A stretch of 42,680 nt of DNA from Opitutia bacterium (lineage in GTDB: Bacteria > Verrucomicrobiota > Verrucomicrobiia > Opitutales > UBA953): NCBI GenBank assembly GCA_947456525.1, contig CANGRI010000003.1, forward strand, positions 1 to 42,680, in the 5' to 3' direction. Of this stretch, positions 20,202-28,925 are shown piece by piece (the first letter of the stretch is position 1; the number at the start of each line of letters is the position of its first letter). The position numbers and the translations under genes were made by a program. The notes beneath the pieces were generated by a model. That model saw nothing but the letters and a program-made list of their open reading frames with translations, ran no database searches and was not told where the DNA came from.

Positions 20202-21008
20202 CTAGAGGGAATGGTCCATGTCGAGCGCCGGAGCGTCGACGGTGGTCTGCCCGATCATCACCGCCGGCACGCCGGCCACGCTGGTATGAGGGGCCACGTC
20301 CTTCAGCACGACCGAACCCGCGCCGATCTTAGCGCCTTCGCCGATGGTGATATTACCGAGGATCTTGGCGCCGGCTCCGACGAGGACGCCCGAGCGGATC
20401 TTCGGATGGCGATCGCCGCGGGCCTTGCCGGTGCCGCCGAGAGTGACCTCGTGCAGGAAGGAGACGTTATCGGCCACGACGCTGGTCTCGCCGGCGACGA
20501 AGCCGGTGGCATGGTCGAGCAGGATGCCCACGCCGAAACGGGCCGCGGGATGGATGTCGACGCCGAGATGCTCGGAGACGAGCGACTGGAGATGGGTCGC
20601 CAGCTCCTTGCGGCCGGCCTTCCAGAGGGCGTGCGCGAGTCGGTGCGTCGAGATAGCGTGGAAACCCTTGTACCAGAGATACGGGATCAGCGCGTGCTCC
20701 GTCGCCGGATCGCGCTCGAGGGTGGCGCGGATGTCCGCACGCATCTGCGCGAGCACCTCGGGGTCGGAAGCGACGGCTTCACCGAGGACACGCAGGACGA
20801 CCGGCAGGTCCTGACCGGTCGGCGTGAGCCGTTCGGCGAGACGCTGGATGATGCCTTCGCCGAAGCCGGCACGATCCAGGACATAGCGATGGAGCATCGG
20901 CGCCAGCGCCGGCTCGGCCTTGGCCACGACGGCGGCACGCGACTGAAGCTCCGCCCAGAGGGAAGCTTCATTGGCGCAGACCAAGGCGATGGAACGGGCG
21001 TCAGCCAT
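20202..21008 (-). CDS. cysE: Serine O-acetyltransferase
   Basis: A 268-residue enzyme making O-acetylserine from serine and acetyl-CoA, the first step of cysteine synthesis. The N-terminal helical domain (to about residue 140) includes YLWYKGFHAISTHRLAH. The left-handed beta-helix has hexapeptide repeats (ILLDHATGFVAGETSVVADNVS, then KIRSGVLVGAGAKILGNI). The catalytic histidine pattern DHATG and the acetyl-CoA segment LGGTGKARGDRHPKI are intact. The ATG at 21008 fits the family; 15 more codons upstream are open but unlikely. The C-terminal tail is extended past the core and could change feedback inhibition by cysteine. A histidine kinase gene follows 3 bp later. Confidence 0.93.
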   Translation of the reverse strand: MADARSIALVCANEASLWAELQSRAAVVAKAEPALAPMLHRYVLDRAGFGEGIIQRLAERLTPTGQDLPVVLRVLGEAVASDPEVLAQMRADIRATLERDPATEHALIPYLWYKGFHAISTHRLAHALWKAGRKELATHLQSLVSEHLGVDIHPAARFGVGILLDHATGFVAGETSVVADNVSFLHEVTLGGTGKARGDRHPKIRSGVLVGAGAKILGNITIGEGAKIGAGSVVLKDVAPHTSVAGVPAVMIGQTTVDAPALDMDHSL

Positions 21009-21170
21009 AGACGGGGGATTAATTCGGGGTTTTCGGTCAATTTGGCAACCCATGAGTCAAAAGGGCGTAAAAACAGGGCTATTCAGGAGATTTGCAGAAC
21101 CAAACGGCGTCGATGGGGTTGAAAACTGCGAGCGGCCCCCTACAAAGACTCTCCTATCCCTAACACCCAC

Positions 21171-21740
21171 ATGCGTATCCTCACCTCCCTCCTCGCGTGC
21201 CTCGCCGCGGTGGCCGCCTTCGCGGCCGCCGAAGTCGGCAAGGCTGCTCCTGACTTCTCGGGCAAGACCCTCGACGGCAAGACCGTCAGCCTCGCCGACT
21301 TCAAGGGCAAGACCGTCGTCCTCGAATGGTACAACCCCGGCTGCCCCGTCGTCCGCAAGTTCTATGACGCCGGCAAGATGCAGGAATTCCAGAAGCAGGT
21401 CATCGCCCAAGGCGGCGTCTGGCTGATCATCAACACCGGTGGCCACGAGATCAAGGAAAGCACCACCTACTACCCCGGCACCGTCGTCCAGGACGCCAAC
21501 CAGAGCATCGGCCGCGCGTACGAAGCCAAGGTGACCCCGCACTGCTACGTCATCGATGGCAACGGCGTCCTCGTCTACAAGGGCGCGATCGACAACGGTT
21601 CCGTCGCCACCAAGGCCACGGAAATCGACAAGGCCACCAATTACGTCCTCGCCGCCGTCAAGGCCGTCAAGGAAGGCAAGGCTCCGGAAGTCTCCAACAC
21701 CAAGCCCTACGGCTGCGGCGTGAAGTACAACAAGCTCTAA
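21171..21740 (+). CDS. Secreted redoxin (peroxiredoxin/TlpA-like thioredoxin fold)
   Basis: A 189-residue protein with a signal peptide (1-20, AAFAAA) and a thioredoxin-fold domain of the AhpC/TSA-redoxin kind. It has VGKAAPDFSGKTLDGKTVSL, then WYNPGCPVVRKFY with Cys58, and the cis-proline loop VTPHCYVID (Pro123). Unlike TlpA it has no CXXC: the active site is GCPV, so it acts with a single cysteine there. Further cysteines are Cys125 and Cys182, the latter in KPYGCGVKY near the C-terminus, where it could be the resolving residue. A periplasmic peroxidase or thiol-protecting role is likely. It is monocistronic and closed by a strong terminator. Confidence 0.82.
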   Translation: MRILTSLLACLAAVAAFAAAEVGKAAPDFSGKTLDGKTVSLADFKGKTVVLEWYNPGCPVVRKFYDAGKMQEFQKQVIAQGGVWLIINTGGHEIKESTTYYPGTVVQDANQSIGRAYEAKVTPHCYVIDGNGVLVYKGAIDNGSVATKATEIDKATNYVLAAVKAVKEGKAPEVSNTKPYGCGVKYNKL

Positions 21741-21760
21741 GCCGACACCTCGGCCAAGCG

Positions 21761-21787
21761 AAAGGGCGTCCGTTCGGACGCCCTTTT
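21761..21787 (+). terminator. Intrinsic terminator of the redoxin gene
   Basis: A perfect 11-bp stem, AAAGGGCGTCC at 21761-21771 and GGACGCCCTTT at 21776-21786, with a GTTC loop and a run of six T at its end. It lies 20 bp after the stop codon and faces the convergent alkaline phosphatase gene. Confidence 0.93.
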
Positions 21788-21809
21788 TTGTGCCTTGCGA
21801 GGCGATGCC

Positions 21810-23192
21810 TCAGGCCACACCCGTCGCCTGCAGGATCTTCGCGTGCACCTGGTCGTTGCGCAGGTGCGGCGTGAAGAGCTGCGAGCCCGGTCCGTAGCTG
21901 CAGAACTCGACCATCTCACCGGTGTGATTATTGCTGGTCCAGCCGATGGAGGTATACTTCATCAGAGCCTCGGAAAGGGTCTTGGTGGAGACGATCTTGG
22001 CCCGGTCGTCGGCCTTGAACTTCAGGCCGGTGACCTTCTCCGCGGCGGCGACGAAATCCTGAGGCGACATCCCCTTGGTCTCGGCCTTGAGAAGCTCAAG
22101 CGACGAGGTGAAGCCGGTCATACGATCGAAGGCGGGTGAAGATTCGGAATAGGAAGGCGCGGTGGTGTCGAAATCCTCGTTGCCCAGCCCGTTGACGTTG
22201 AAACCGCCGGTGCCGTGGTCGGTCGTGATGATCAGCAAGGTGTCCGGATTCTTGTCGACGAAAGCCAGGACGGTCGCGATGGCTTCGTCGAAGGCGACCT
22301 GCTCGCGAATCGCAGCGGCGCCGTCGTTGCCATGGGCAGCATGGTCGATGCGGCCGCCTTCGACCATCAGGAAGAACCCTTCCGAAGCCGAGCTGAGGCG
22401 CTGCAACGCGACCTTGGTCATCTCGGCAAGGGTCGGCGTCGAGGCCTTGAGCTCGGCGGAGTTGATACGATCGATCTCGAAGGGGATATGGCTCTTGCTG
22501 AAGAGACCGAGCAAGGGGGCCTTGCCGGCGTCGGCCAGGAGCTGGCCGCGGTTCAAGGCGACGCCATAGCCGGCCTTGCGGTAGGCGGCGACGAGGTCAT
22601 CGCTGAAATACATCGTGCCGCCGCCAAGGACGACGTCGACGCCACGTTCCAGATACTGAGCCGCGATGGACTTCTGGTCGGAACGCTTGGCGACGGTCGT
22701 GGCGAAGCCCGCGGGCGTGGCGTGCGTGGCGGTCGCGGTGGTGACGAGGCCGCACCGCTTCTTGGCGGCGTTCATCTTCTGGACGAGGGTGACGGGCTTG
22801 CGGCCGTCGGGCGTGATGTTGACCGCGCCGTTATTGATGCGTTCGCCGATGCCCCAGCAGCTGGCGGCGGCGGCGGAGTCGGTGACGATGCCGCTGGCGG
22901 AGTCGGTCTCGCAGAGCGAGCGGACGACGGGCAGCTCACCGTACATCTTCATCCAGTGCGAAGAACGTTTCTCGGTGCGAGTGAGATAAGTCTGCGCGGC
23001 GGTCAGCACCGAGAAGCACATGCCGTCGGAGACCATGAAGATCACGTTCTTGGCCTGGCGCTTCGCCGAATTGGCGGAGGCTTCGCGGCCGTCGGCGCCG
23101 AGGGCGCGGGCGGAGCCGGCGCCGAAGACGAGGCTGCCGAGGCCGGCGAATTTCAGGAAGTCGCGACGCGAAGAAGAACGGGGCTGGTCCAT
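21810..23192 (-). CDS. Alkaline phosphatase, Tat-exported
   Basis: With the ATG at 23192 the protein has 460 residues. Its N-terminus carries a twin-arginine signal, SSRRDFLKFAG at 7-17, so it is exported folded. The alkaline phosphatase core has metal ligand Asp56 (FMVSDGM) and the nucleophile Ser106 in VTDSAAAAS. Downstream metal-binding blocks are present: EGGRIDHAAHGND, TTDHGTGGFN and NNHTGEMV. It should release phosphate from monoesters in the periplasm or outside. Upstream in-frame codons (to 23228) precede the Tat signal and are not used. No Pho box is apparent in the short gap to thrS. Confidence 0.93.
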   Translation of the reverse strand: MDQPRSSSRRDFLKFAGLGSLVFGAGSARALGADGREASANSAKRQAKNVIFMVSDGMCFSVLTAAQTYLTRTEKRSSHWMKMYGELPVVRSLCETDSASGIVTDSAAAASCWGIGERINNGAVNITPDGRKPVTLVQKMNAAKKRCGLVTTATATHATPAGFATTVAKRSDQKSIAAQYLERGVDVVLGGGTMYFSDDLVAAYRKAGYGVALNRGQLLADAGKAPLLGLFSKSHIPFEIDRINSAELKASTPTLAEMTKVALQRLSSASEGFFLMVEGGRIDHAAHGNDGAAAIREQVAFDEAIATVLAFVDKNPDTLLIITTDHGTGGFNVNGLGNEDFDTTAPSYSESSPAFDRMTGFTSSLELLKAETKGMSPQDFVAAAEKVTGLKFKADDRAKIVSTKTLSEALMKYTSIGWTSNNHTGEMVEFCSYGPGSQLFTPHLRNDQVHAKILQATGVA

Positions 23193-23266
23193 GCCCAACC
23201 AATAGGCCCAAAAGACCCGCCCGGGCAACCTTAGTCACCCGGGTGGCCGTTAAAACCGCGTGACGG

Positions 23267-25144
23267 TCAGGCCTGCGGAGCGGCCGGGGCGGCGGGAGCC
23301 GTCGGGACGTGCGCCTTGAGACGACGCTCCGCGACCTCGGCCGAGACCAGGGACACGAACTCGGCCAAGGTGCGGTTACCTTCGAAGGACTTGTCGGCGC
23401 GGGAACGCACGTTGACGACGCCGGCTTCCTTCTCCTTGGCGCCCACGACGAGCATGTGAGGGACCTTCGACATCTCGGCGCGACGGATCTTGGCTCCGAG
23501 CTTGTCGGACGAACCGTCGACGCTGCAGCGGATCTTGGCGGCCTTGAGGACTTCGGCCATCGCTTCGCAATCGGCGTTAAGGTCGTCGTTCAGCGGGATG
23601 AGGCGCACCTGCTCAGGCGAGAGCCAGGTCGGGAAGTCGCCGGCGAAGTGCTCGATCAGGATGCCGACGAAGCGCTCCATGGAACCGAACGGAGCGCGGT
23701 GGATCATCACCGGGCGGTGCGGCTTGTTGTCGGCGCCGTTGTAGGTGAGGTCGAAACGCTCCGGCAGGTTGAAGTCGACCTGCACGGTGCCGAGCTGCCA
23801 TTCGCGACCGATGACGTCGCGGACGACGAAGTCGATCTTGGGGCCGTAGAAGGCGGCTTCGCCGGGCTCTTCGGAGAAGGCGACGCCGAGGGTGGCGGCG
23901 GCGGCGCGACAGGCGGCCTCGGCCTTGTCCCAGTTCTCAGCGGTGCCGGTGTACTTGGCGGAGTCGGGATTACGTAGGCCGACACGGACGCGATAGTCGT
24001 TCAGGCCAAGCGTCTTGAGGACGATCTTCACGAGCTCGAGGCAGCCGAGCACTTCGGGCAGGACCTGGTCTTCGGTGCAGAAGAGGTGGGCATCGTCCTG
24101 GGTGAAGCCGCGGACGCGCGTCATGCCGTTGAGCTCGCCGGACTGCTCCCATCGGTAGACCGTGCCGAATTCGGCGAGGCGCACCGGGAGGTCGCGATAG
24201 GAATGCGGCTGGGAAGCGTAGATGCGGATGTGGTGCGGGCAGTTCATCGGCTTCAGGAGGAAGCCCTGCACGGTGCCGTCGGCCAGGCGGTTGGTCAGTT
24301 CGCCGCAACCGCAGCCTTCCTTGGCAAGCATCTCCATCGCCTCGCGCTCGACGAGCGGAGGGAACTGGGCGTCCTTGTAATACGGGAAATGGCCCGAGGT
24401 GCGGTAGAGGTCGAGGTTGCCGATATGCGGCGTGAAGACCTGCTTGTAACCGGTCTGGAAGAGACGCTCGGAGATGAAGTTCTGGAGCTCCTGGCGGACG
24501 ACGGCGCCGTTGGGCGTCCAGAGGATGAGGCCCTGCCCCACCTTCTCGTCGATATGGAAGAGCTTCAGTTCCTTGCCCAGTTTGCGGTGGTCGCGCTTCT
24601 TGGCTTCTTCGGCGCGGGCCATGGCCTGCTCGAGTTCGTCCTTGGTGGCGAAGGCGGTGCCGTAGATGCGCTGCAGCTGCTTGTTCTTCTCGTCGCCGCG
24701 ATGGTAGGCCCCGGCGATGTGCAGGAGCTTGAACGCCTTCACCTGGGAGGTGTAGCGGACGTGGGTGCCGGCGCAGAGGTCGACGAACTCGCCGTTCTTA
24801 TAAAACGAGATGGTCTCGCCGGCGGGGATGTCGCCCAGGCGGCCGACCTTATAGGCGTTCTGACCGCGCTCGCGGATCAGCTTCTCGGCCTCTTCACGGG
24901 TGCACTCGAAGCGTTCGAACTTCTGGTTCTCCTTGGAGATGCGGCGCATCTCCTCCTCGATCTTCACGAGATCCTCGGCCGTGAAGGTGTGGTCGAGGTC
25001 GAAGTCGTAATAGAAGCCGTTGTCGGTAGGCGGGCCGATGTCCAGCTGGGCCTGGGGGAACAGGCGGAGCACGGCGGCGCCCAGCATATGGGCGGCGGAG
25101 TGACGGATCTCCTCGATGGGAGTCATCTGCGGGCGGGAAGACAT
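23267..25144 (-). CDS. thrS: Threonyl-tRNA synthetase lacking the TGS domain
   Basis: With the ATG at 25144 the protein has 625 residues. Catalytic class II motifs are clear: motif 2 MTRVRGFTQDDAHLFC, motif 3 HRAPFGSMERFVGILIEH, and zinc ligands Cys in MNCPHH, His in DDAHLF and His in IHRAP. The editing domain opens almost at residue 1 (IEEIRHSAAHMLGAAVLRLFP ...), whereas E. coli ThrRS has a TGS domain of about 60 residues before this point. An insertion with CGCGELTNRL lies in the catalytic domain, and the C-terminus has an Ala/Pro tail. It lies 69 bp downstream of cysS on the same strand. Confidence 0.95.
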   Translation of the reverse strand: MSSRPQMTPIEEIRHSAAHMLGAAVLRLFPQAQLDIGPPTDNGFYYDFDLDHTFTAEDLVKIEEEMRRISKENQKFERFECTREEAEKLIRERGQNAYKVGRLGDIPAGETISFYKNGEFVDLCAGTHVRYTSQVKAFKLLHIAGAYHRGDEKNKQLQRIYGTAFATKDELEQAMARAEEAKKRDHRKLGKELKLFHIDEKVGQGLILWTPNGAVVRQELQNFISERLFQTGYKQVFTPHIGNLDLYRTSGHFPYYKDAQFPPLVEREAMEMLAKEGCGCGELTNRLADGTVQGFLLKPMNCPHHIRIYASQPHSYRDLPVRLAEFGTVYRWEQSGELNGMTRVRGFTQDDAHLFCTEDQVLPEVLGCLELVKIVLKTLGLNDYRVRVGLRNPDSAKYTGTAENWDKAEAACRAAAATLGVAFSEEPGEAAFYGPKIDFVVRDVIGREWQLGTVQVDFNLPERFDLTYNGADNKPHRPVMIHRAPFGSMERFVGILIEHFAGDFPTWLSPEQVRLIPLNDDLNADCEAMAEVLKAAKIRCSVDGSSDKLGAKIRRAEMSKVPHMLVVGAKEKEAGVVNVRSRADKSFEGNRTLAEFVSLVSAEVAERRLKAHVPTAPAAPAAPQA

Positions 25145-25213
25145 GGCGGAATACCCCACTCGCTAGGGCTTCCCGAGGCGGAGGGCAAGGACGGAGCAAT
25201 CGCCCTGCCCGTC

Positions 25214-26644
25214 TTACGACTTCTTCAGATCGTAGCCGTCCTTGCGGTCCAGCATCGTCCAGCCGAGCGCGGCGAGGTCCTTGCGGAGCTGGTCGGCGGC
25301 GGCGAAGTCCTTGGACTGCTTGGCGGCCCAGCGACGGGCGCCGAGTTCGGCGACGTCGGCCGGGATCGCGACCTCCGCCTTGGCGGCGAAGAGCTGGAGC
25401 CCGAGGGCGAAGAGGATTTTGGCGAGGCCCGAGACATCCTGACGGGCCTGCTCAGCCGTCGGCTCATCCTTCTCGGCGAGCACGGTGAAGACCTGACCGA
25501 GGCAGCCCGGAATGTTGAGGTCGTCCTGCAGGACTTCCCAGGCCTTGGCGAAGCGACCCCAGGAGGTCTGGACTTCCTGGGCGACGGGCGCGGCGAATTC
25601 GGCGCGGCTGAAACCGGCGGCGGCGAGCAGGCGGTCGGCGCCACGCTCGAGCTTGGCGAGGGCGGAACGCGAATCGTCGACTCCCTTCATGGTGAAGTTG
25701 AGCGAGCTACGGTAGTGTCCGGAGATCAGCGTGTAGCGGACCTCCATGGGCGAGAAGCCCTTGGCGACGAGTTCGTCGAGCGTGTAGAGGTTGCCCTTGC
25801 TCTTGGACATCTTCTCACCCTCGACCATCAGGTGGGCGCTGTGGAACCAATGGGCGGCGAAGCCCTTCACGCCGGTGGCGCATTCGGACTGGGCGATCTC
25901 GTTCTCGTGGTGCGGGAAGCAGAGGTCGATGCCGCCGCCATGCAGGTCGAAGGTCGCGCCGAGGTGGGCGAGCGACATGGCCGAGCATTCGATGTGCCAG
26001 CCGGGACGACCCTCGCCCCAGGGCGACGGCCAGAAGTTGGCGCCATCCTCGGGCTTGCGGGATTTCCAGAGCGCGAAGTCGGAAGCCGACTCGCGTTCGT
26101 ACTCGTCGGCGTCGTTGGCTTCGCCGGCGGAATTCTCGGACTGAGTCTCGAGCTTCGAAAAGTCGATATGGTTGAGCTTACCGTAGTCGGCGCAGGTGCA
26201 GACCTTGAAGTAGACCGAGCCATCCTTGGCGACGTAGGCGTGGCCGCGGTCGACGAGGGCCTTGATCATCGCGACCTGCTGCGGGATGTGCTCGACCGCG
26301 CTGGGCTCGACGTGCGGGGCCAGAAGGCCGAGGGCCCTGCAGTCGGCATGAAACTTATCGGCCCACTTCTTCGTGAAGTCGCCGAGCGTCTGGCCGGAAG
26401 CCTGGGCGCCACGGATCGTCTTGTCGTCGACGTCGGTGATATTGCGGACGTGCTTCACCTTCAGGCCGGCGACCTCGAGGGTGCGGCGCAGGACGTCCTG
26501 CACGGTGAAGGTGCGGAAATTGCCGATGTGTGCCGGGCCGTAGACCGTGGGACCGCAGCAGTACATGCCGTAGACGTCGCGGCCGGGCTTCGGGAGCAAC
26601 GGCCGCTTCTCGCGGGACATGGTGTCATGCAGGAACACGGGCAT
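25214..26644 (-). CDS. cysS: Cysteinyl-tRNA synthetase
   Basis: A 476-residue class I synthetase of the usual length. HIGH is present as HIGN at 39-42 directly after the zinc-binding CCGPTVYGPA, and KMSKS at 278-282. Zinc ligands Cys30, Cys220 (GWHIECSAMS) and His245 in CFPHHENE are intact. The C-terminal domain has the typical RDDLAALGW-like end, here RKDLAALGWTMLDRKDGYDLK. It charges tRNA-Cys and is upstream of thrS, probably in one transcript. The ATG at 26644 has no Shine-Dalgarno. Confidence 0.97.
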   Translation of the reverse strand: MPVFLHDTMSREKRPLLPKPGRDVYGMYCCGPTVYGPAHIGNFRTFTVQDVLRRTLEVAGLKVKHVRNITDVDDKTIRGAQASGQTLGDFTKKWADKFHADCRALGLLAPHVEPSAVEHIPQQVAMIKALVDRGHAYVAKDGSVYFKVCTCADYGKLNHIDFSKLETQSENSAGEANDADEYERESASDFALWKSRKPEDGANFWPSPWGEGRPGWHIECSAMSLAHLGATFDLHGGGIDLCFPHHENEIAQSECATGVKGFAAHWFHSAHLMVEGEKMSKSKGNLYTLDELVAKGFSPMEVRYTLISGHYRSSLNFTMKGVDDSRSALAKLERGADRLLAAAGFSRAEFAAPVAQEVQTSWGRFAKAWEVLQDDLNIPGCLGQVFTVLAEKDEPTAEQARQDVSGLAKILFALGLQLFAAKAEVAIPADVAELGARRWAAKQSKDFAAADQLRKDLAALGWTMLDRKDGYDLKKS

Positions 26645-26696
26645 AGGCGGTCAGTTAGCGAACCTTGCCCCTGCTGGGCGAGTCGGAACTACGCCG

Positions 26697-27479
26697 TCAG
26701 CGCTGCAGCACCCTGACGTAGTCCACCTTGAACTGGGCCGGGAAACGCGTGTCCGCGCCGACGGGGCCGCCGAAGCCGCCGCCGACGGCGAGGTTCAGCA
26801 CCAGGAAATATTTCTGGTCGAACGGGGCGGGGAACGGACCGCCCGAGGAACTCCACTCCTTCTGCTCCTGATACTGGACCCCGTCGACGAACCAACGGAT
26901 CGCCCCCGGCTCCCATTCCACCGCGAAGAGATGGAACCCCGTGGTGAAGTCGCCCTGCGGCAGGCGGTAGGGCTTGCCCTTATAAATATTCTTCGGCCAC
27001 GGGGCGCCATAGTGGAGCGTGCCGTGCACCTGCTCGGGCTCATGGCCCTTGAACTCCATGATGTCGATTTCCCCGCTGGCTGCCCAGCCGCCGTACTTCT
27101 CCTCGGACGGCAGCATCCAGAACGCCGGCCAGAGCCCCTTCCCCGCCGGCAGCTGGGCCGACATCTCGAAGCGACCGTAAAGCCAGTCGACGCGGCGCTT
27201 CGTGCGGATCCGGGCGGAGGAATAATCCTTCAGCACGCCGGCGATGTTGAGCTTCTCCTTGCGCGCCTCGATGATCAGATGCCCGTCCTCGACGCGGAGG
27301 TTCTGCGGTCGGTCGAAGTAATACTGCAGCTCCCCGTTGCCGCCGCCGTGGCCGTTCTCCTCGGCCGCCCACTTGGTCCAATCCAGTTCCTTGCCGTTGA
27401 AATCATCGCGCCAGACCTCCCGCCATTCGCCGGCGACCAAGGCCAAAGGCACCAAAAGGAGGGAAAAAGCAGAGCGCAT
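26697..27479 (-). CDS. Secreted GH16 endo-beta-glucanase (laminarinase-like)
   Basis: A 260-residue protein: signal peptide (1-16, LLVPLALVAG) and a single glycoside hydrolase family 16 domain. The catalytic pattern ExDxxE is SGEIDIMEFKG with nucleophile Glu137, Asp139 and acid/base Glu142. Substrate-binding aromatics (GLWPAFWMLP, HGTLHYGAPWP) are as in beta-1,3(-1,4)-glucanases. The likely job is cutting laminarin or mixed-linkage glucan outside the cell. No carbohydrate-binding module is attached. It stands alone, 52 bp from cysS on the same strand and divergent from metY. Confidence 0.93.
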   Translation of the reverse strand: MRSAFSLLLVPLALVAGEWREVWRDDFNGKELDWTKWAAEENGHGGGNGELQYYFDRPQNLRVEDGHLIIEARKEKLNIAGVLKDYSSARIRTKRRVDWLYGRFEMSAQLPAGKGLWPAFWMLPSEEKYGGWAASGEIDIMEFKGHEPEQVHGTLHYGAPWPKNIYKGKPYRLPQGDFTTGFHLFAVEWEPGAIRWFVDGVQYQEQKEWSSSGGPFPAPFDQKYFLVLNLAVGGGFGGPVGADTRFPAQFKVDYVRVLQR

Positions 27480-27535
27480 GAGGCATCATCTCCCACCACG
27501 GGGGACTCCGACAAGGTCATAAGAATCGTTACGGC

Positions 27536-27564
27536 TTGTTTCAGGCGAACCGAACGAAGATAAA
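27536..27564 (+). promoter_or_regulatory. Possible metY promoter
   Basis: TTGTTT at 27536-27541 and GATAAA at 27559-27564 are separated by exactly 17 bp. The hexamers match the sigma-70 consensus at three and four of six bases. A start near 27571 would leave a leader of about 16 bases before the ATG. Weak evidence; no S-box, SAM-riboswitch or methionine repressor site is seen. Confidence 0.35.
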
Positions 27565-27586
27565 AAGCCCTCCCCACCTCACCCAC

Positions 27587-28876
27587 ATGAAACTAGGCAC
27601 CAAATCCCTGCACGCCGGTCAGAAACCCGACCCGACCACCGGTTCGCGCGCCGTCCCGATCTACCAGACCACGAGCTACCAGTTCCGCGACACGGAGCAC
27701 GCCGCGAATCTCTTCGGGCTGAAGGAGCTCGGCAACATCTACACCCGCATCATGAACCCGACGACGGACGTCCTCGAGCAGCGCCTCGCGGCCCTCGAGG
27801 GAGGTTCCGGCGCGCTCGCCCATGCTTCCGGCCAGGCCGCCATCACCGCGGCGATTCTCAACATCGCCGGCGCCGGCGACCATATCGTCTCCGTGGCCCA
27901 GCTGTACGGCGGCACCTATAATCTCTTCCACTACACGCTGCCGAAGCTCGGCATCCAGGTATCGTTCGTCGACGGCGATGATCCCGAGAACTTCCGCAAG
28001 GCCGTGAAATCGAACACCAAGGCCTTCTACGGCGAAGGCCTCGGCAACCCGCGCCTCAACATCCTGCCCTTCGCCGAAGTCGCCAAGATCGCCCAGGAGG
28101 TCGGCGTGCCTCTGATCGTCGATAACACCGCCCTCTCGCCCTACCTCAACCGTCCGTTCGAGCACGGTGCCAACATCGTCGTCCACTCGGCCACGAAGCA
28201 TATCGGCGGCCACGGCACCTCCATCGGCGGCATCGTCGTCGACGGCGGCAACTTCAACTGGGGCAACGGCAAGTTCCCCGGCTTCACCGAGCCTGACATG
28301 TCCTACCACGGCCTCCCGCACTGGGAAGCCTTCAAGGCCTTCGCGCCCGCCGGCGGCGCCAACATCGCCTTCATCATGAAGATGCGCCTGCAGTTCCTCC
28401 GCGACGTCGGCAGCTGCATCTCGCCCTTCAATTCCTTCCTCCTCCTGCAAGGCCTCGAGACCCTGCACCTCCGCATGGAACGCCATTGCTCCAACGCCCT
28501 CAAGGTCGCCCAGTACCTGGAAGCCCACCCCAAGGTGAAGTGGACCAACTACCCGGGCCTAAAGTCCTCGAAGTACCACGACCTCGCCAAGAAGTACCTC
28601 ACCAACGGCTACGGCGCGCTGGTCGGCTTCGGCCTCAAGTCGGGCTTCGAAGGCGGCAGCAAGTTCATCAACGCCCTGCAGCTTCACAGCCACGTCGCCA
28701 ACATCGGCGACGCCCGCTCGCTGGCGATCCACCCCGCCTCCACGACGCACTCCCAGCTCACCGCCGCGGAACGCGACAGCGCCGGCGTGACCGACGATTA
28801 CGTACGCCTCTCCGTGGGCATCGAGGACATCGAGGATATCATCGCCGACCTCGAGCAGGCCCTGGCCAAGGCCTGA
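27587..28876 (+). CDS. metY: O-acetylhomoserine (O-acetylserine) sulfhydrylase
   Basis: A 429-residue PLP enzyme of the Cys/Met metabolism family. The cofactor lysine is Lys204 in [11 protein letters not shown]; the PLP ring-stacking region LYGGTYNLF, Asp179 in IVDNT and the tail ending in [18 protein letters not shown] are typical. It makes homocysteine from O-acetylhomoserine and sulfide, giving direct sulfhydrylation for methionine synthesis. The spacing [20 protein letters not shown] separates it from MetB/MetC. The ATG at 27587 is preceded by CACCTCACCCAC, not by a Shine-Dalgarno. The gene is monocistronic, with its own terminator. Confidence 0.93.
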   Translation: MKLGTKSLHAGQKPDPTTGSRAVPIYQTTSYQFRDTEHAANLFGLKELGNIYTRIMNPTTDVLEQRLAALEGGSGALAHASGQAAITAAILNIAGAGDHIVSVAQLYGGTYNLFHYTLPKLGIQVSFVDGDDPENFRKAVKSNTKAFYGEGLGNPRLNILPFAEVAKIAQEVGVPLIVDNTALSPYLNRPFEHGANIVVHSATKHIGGHGTSIGGIVVDGGNFNWGNGKFPGFTEPDMSYHGLPHWEAFKAFAPAGGANIAFIMKMRLQFLRDVGSCISPFNSFLLLQGLETLHLRMERHCSNALKVAQYLEAHPKVKWTNYPGLKSSKYHDLAKKYLTNGYGALVGFGLKSGFEGGSKFINALQLHSHVANIGDARSLAIHPASTTHSQLTAAERDSAGVTDDYVRLSVGIEDIEDIIADLEQALAKA

Positions 28877-28896
28877 GCCGCTACCATCGACCGATC

Positions 28897-28925
28897 AGGG
28901 CGGGCCGCAAGGCCCGCCCTTTTTC
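28897..28925 (+). terminator. Intrinsic terminator of metY
   Basis: A perfect 10-bp stem, AGGGCGGGCC at 28897-28906 and GGCCCGCCCT at 28911-28920, with a GCAA tetraloop and TTTT. It sits 20 bp after the metY stop. The T-run touches the stop codon of the convergent acyltransferase gene. Confidence 0.93.

Noticed and set aside
18555-21122. Long plus-strand open frame opposite the histidine kinase and cysE
   Set aside because: Same shadow effect. It covers two clear genes and its translation has no recognisable motif.
24086-26716. Long plus-strand open frame opposite thrS and cysS
   Set aside because: Antisense shadow of two well-defined synthetase genes.
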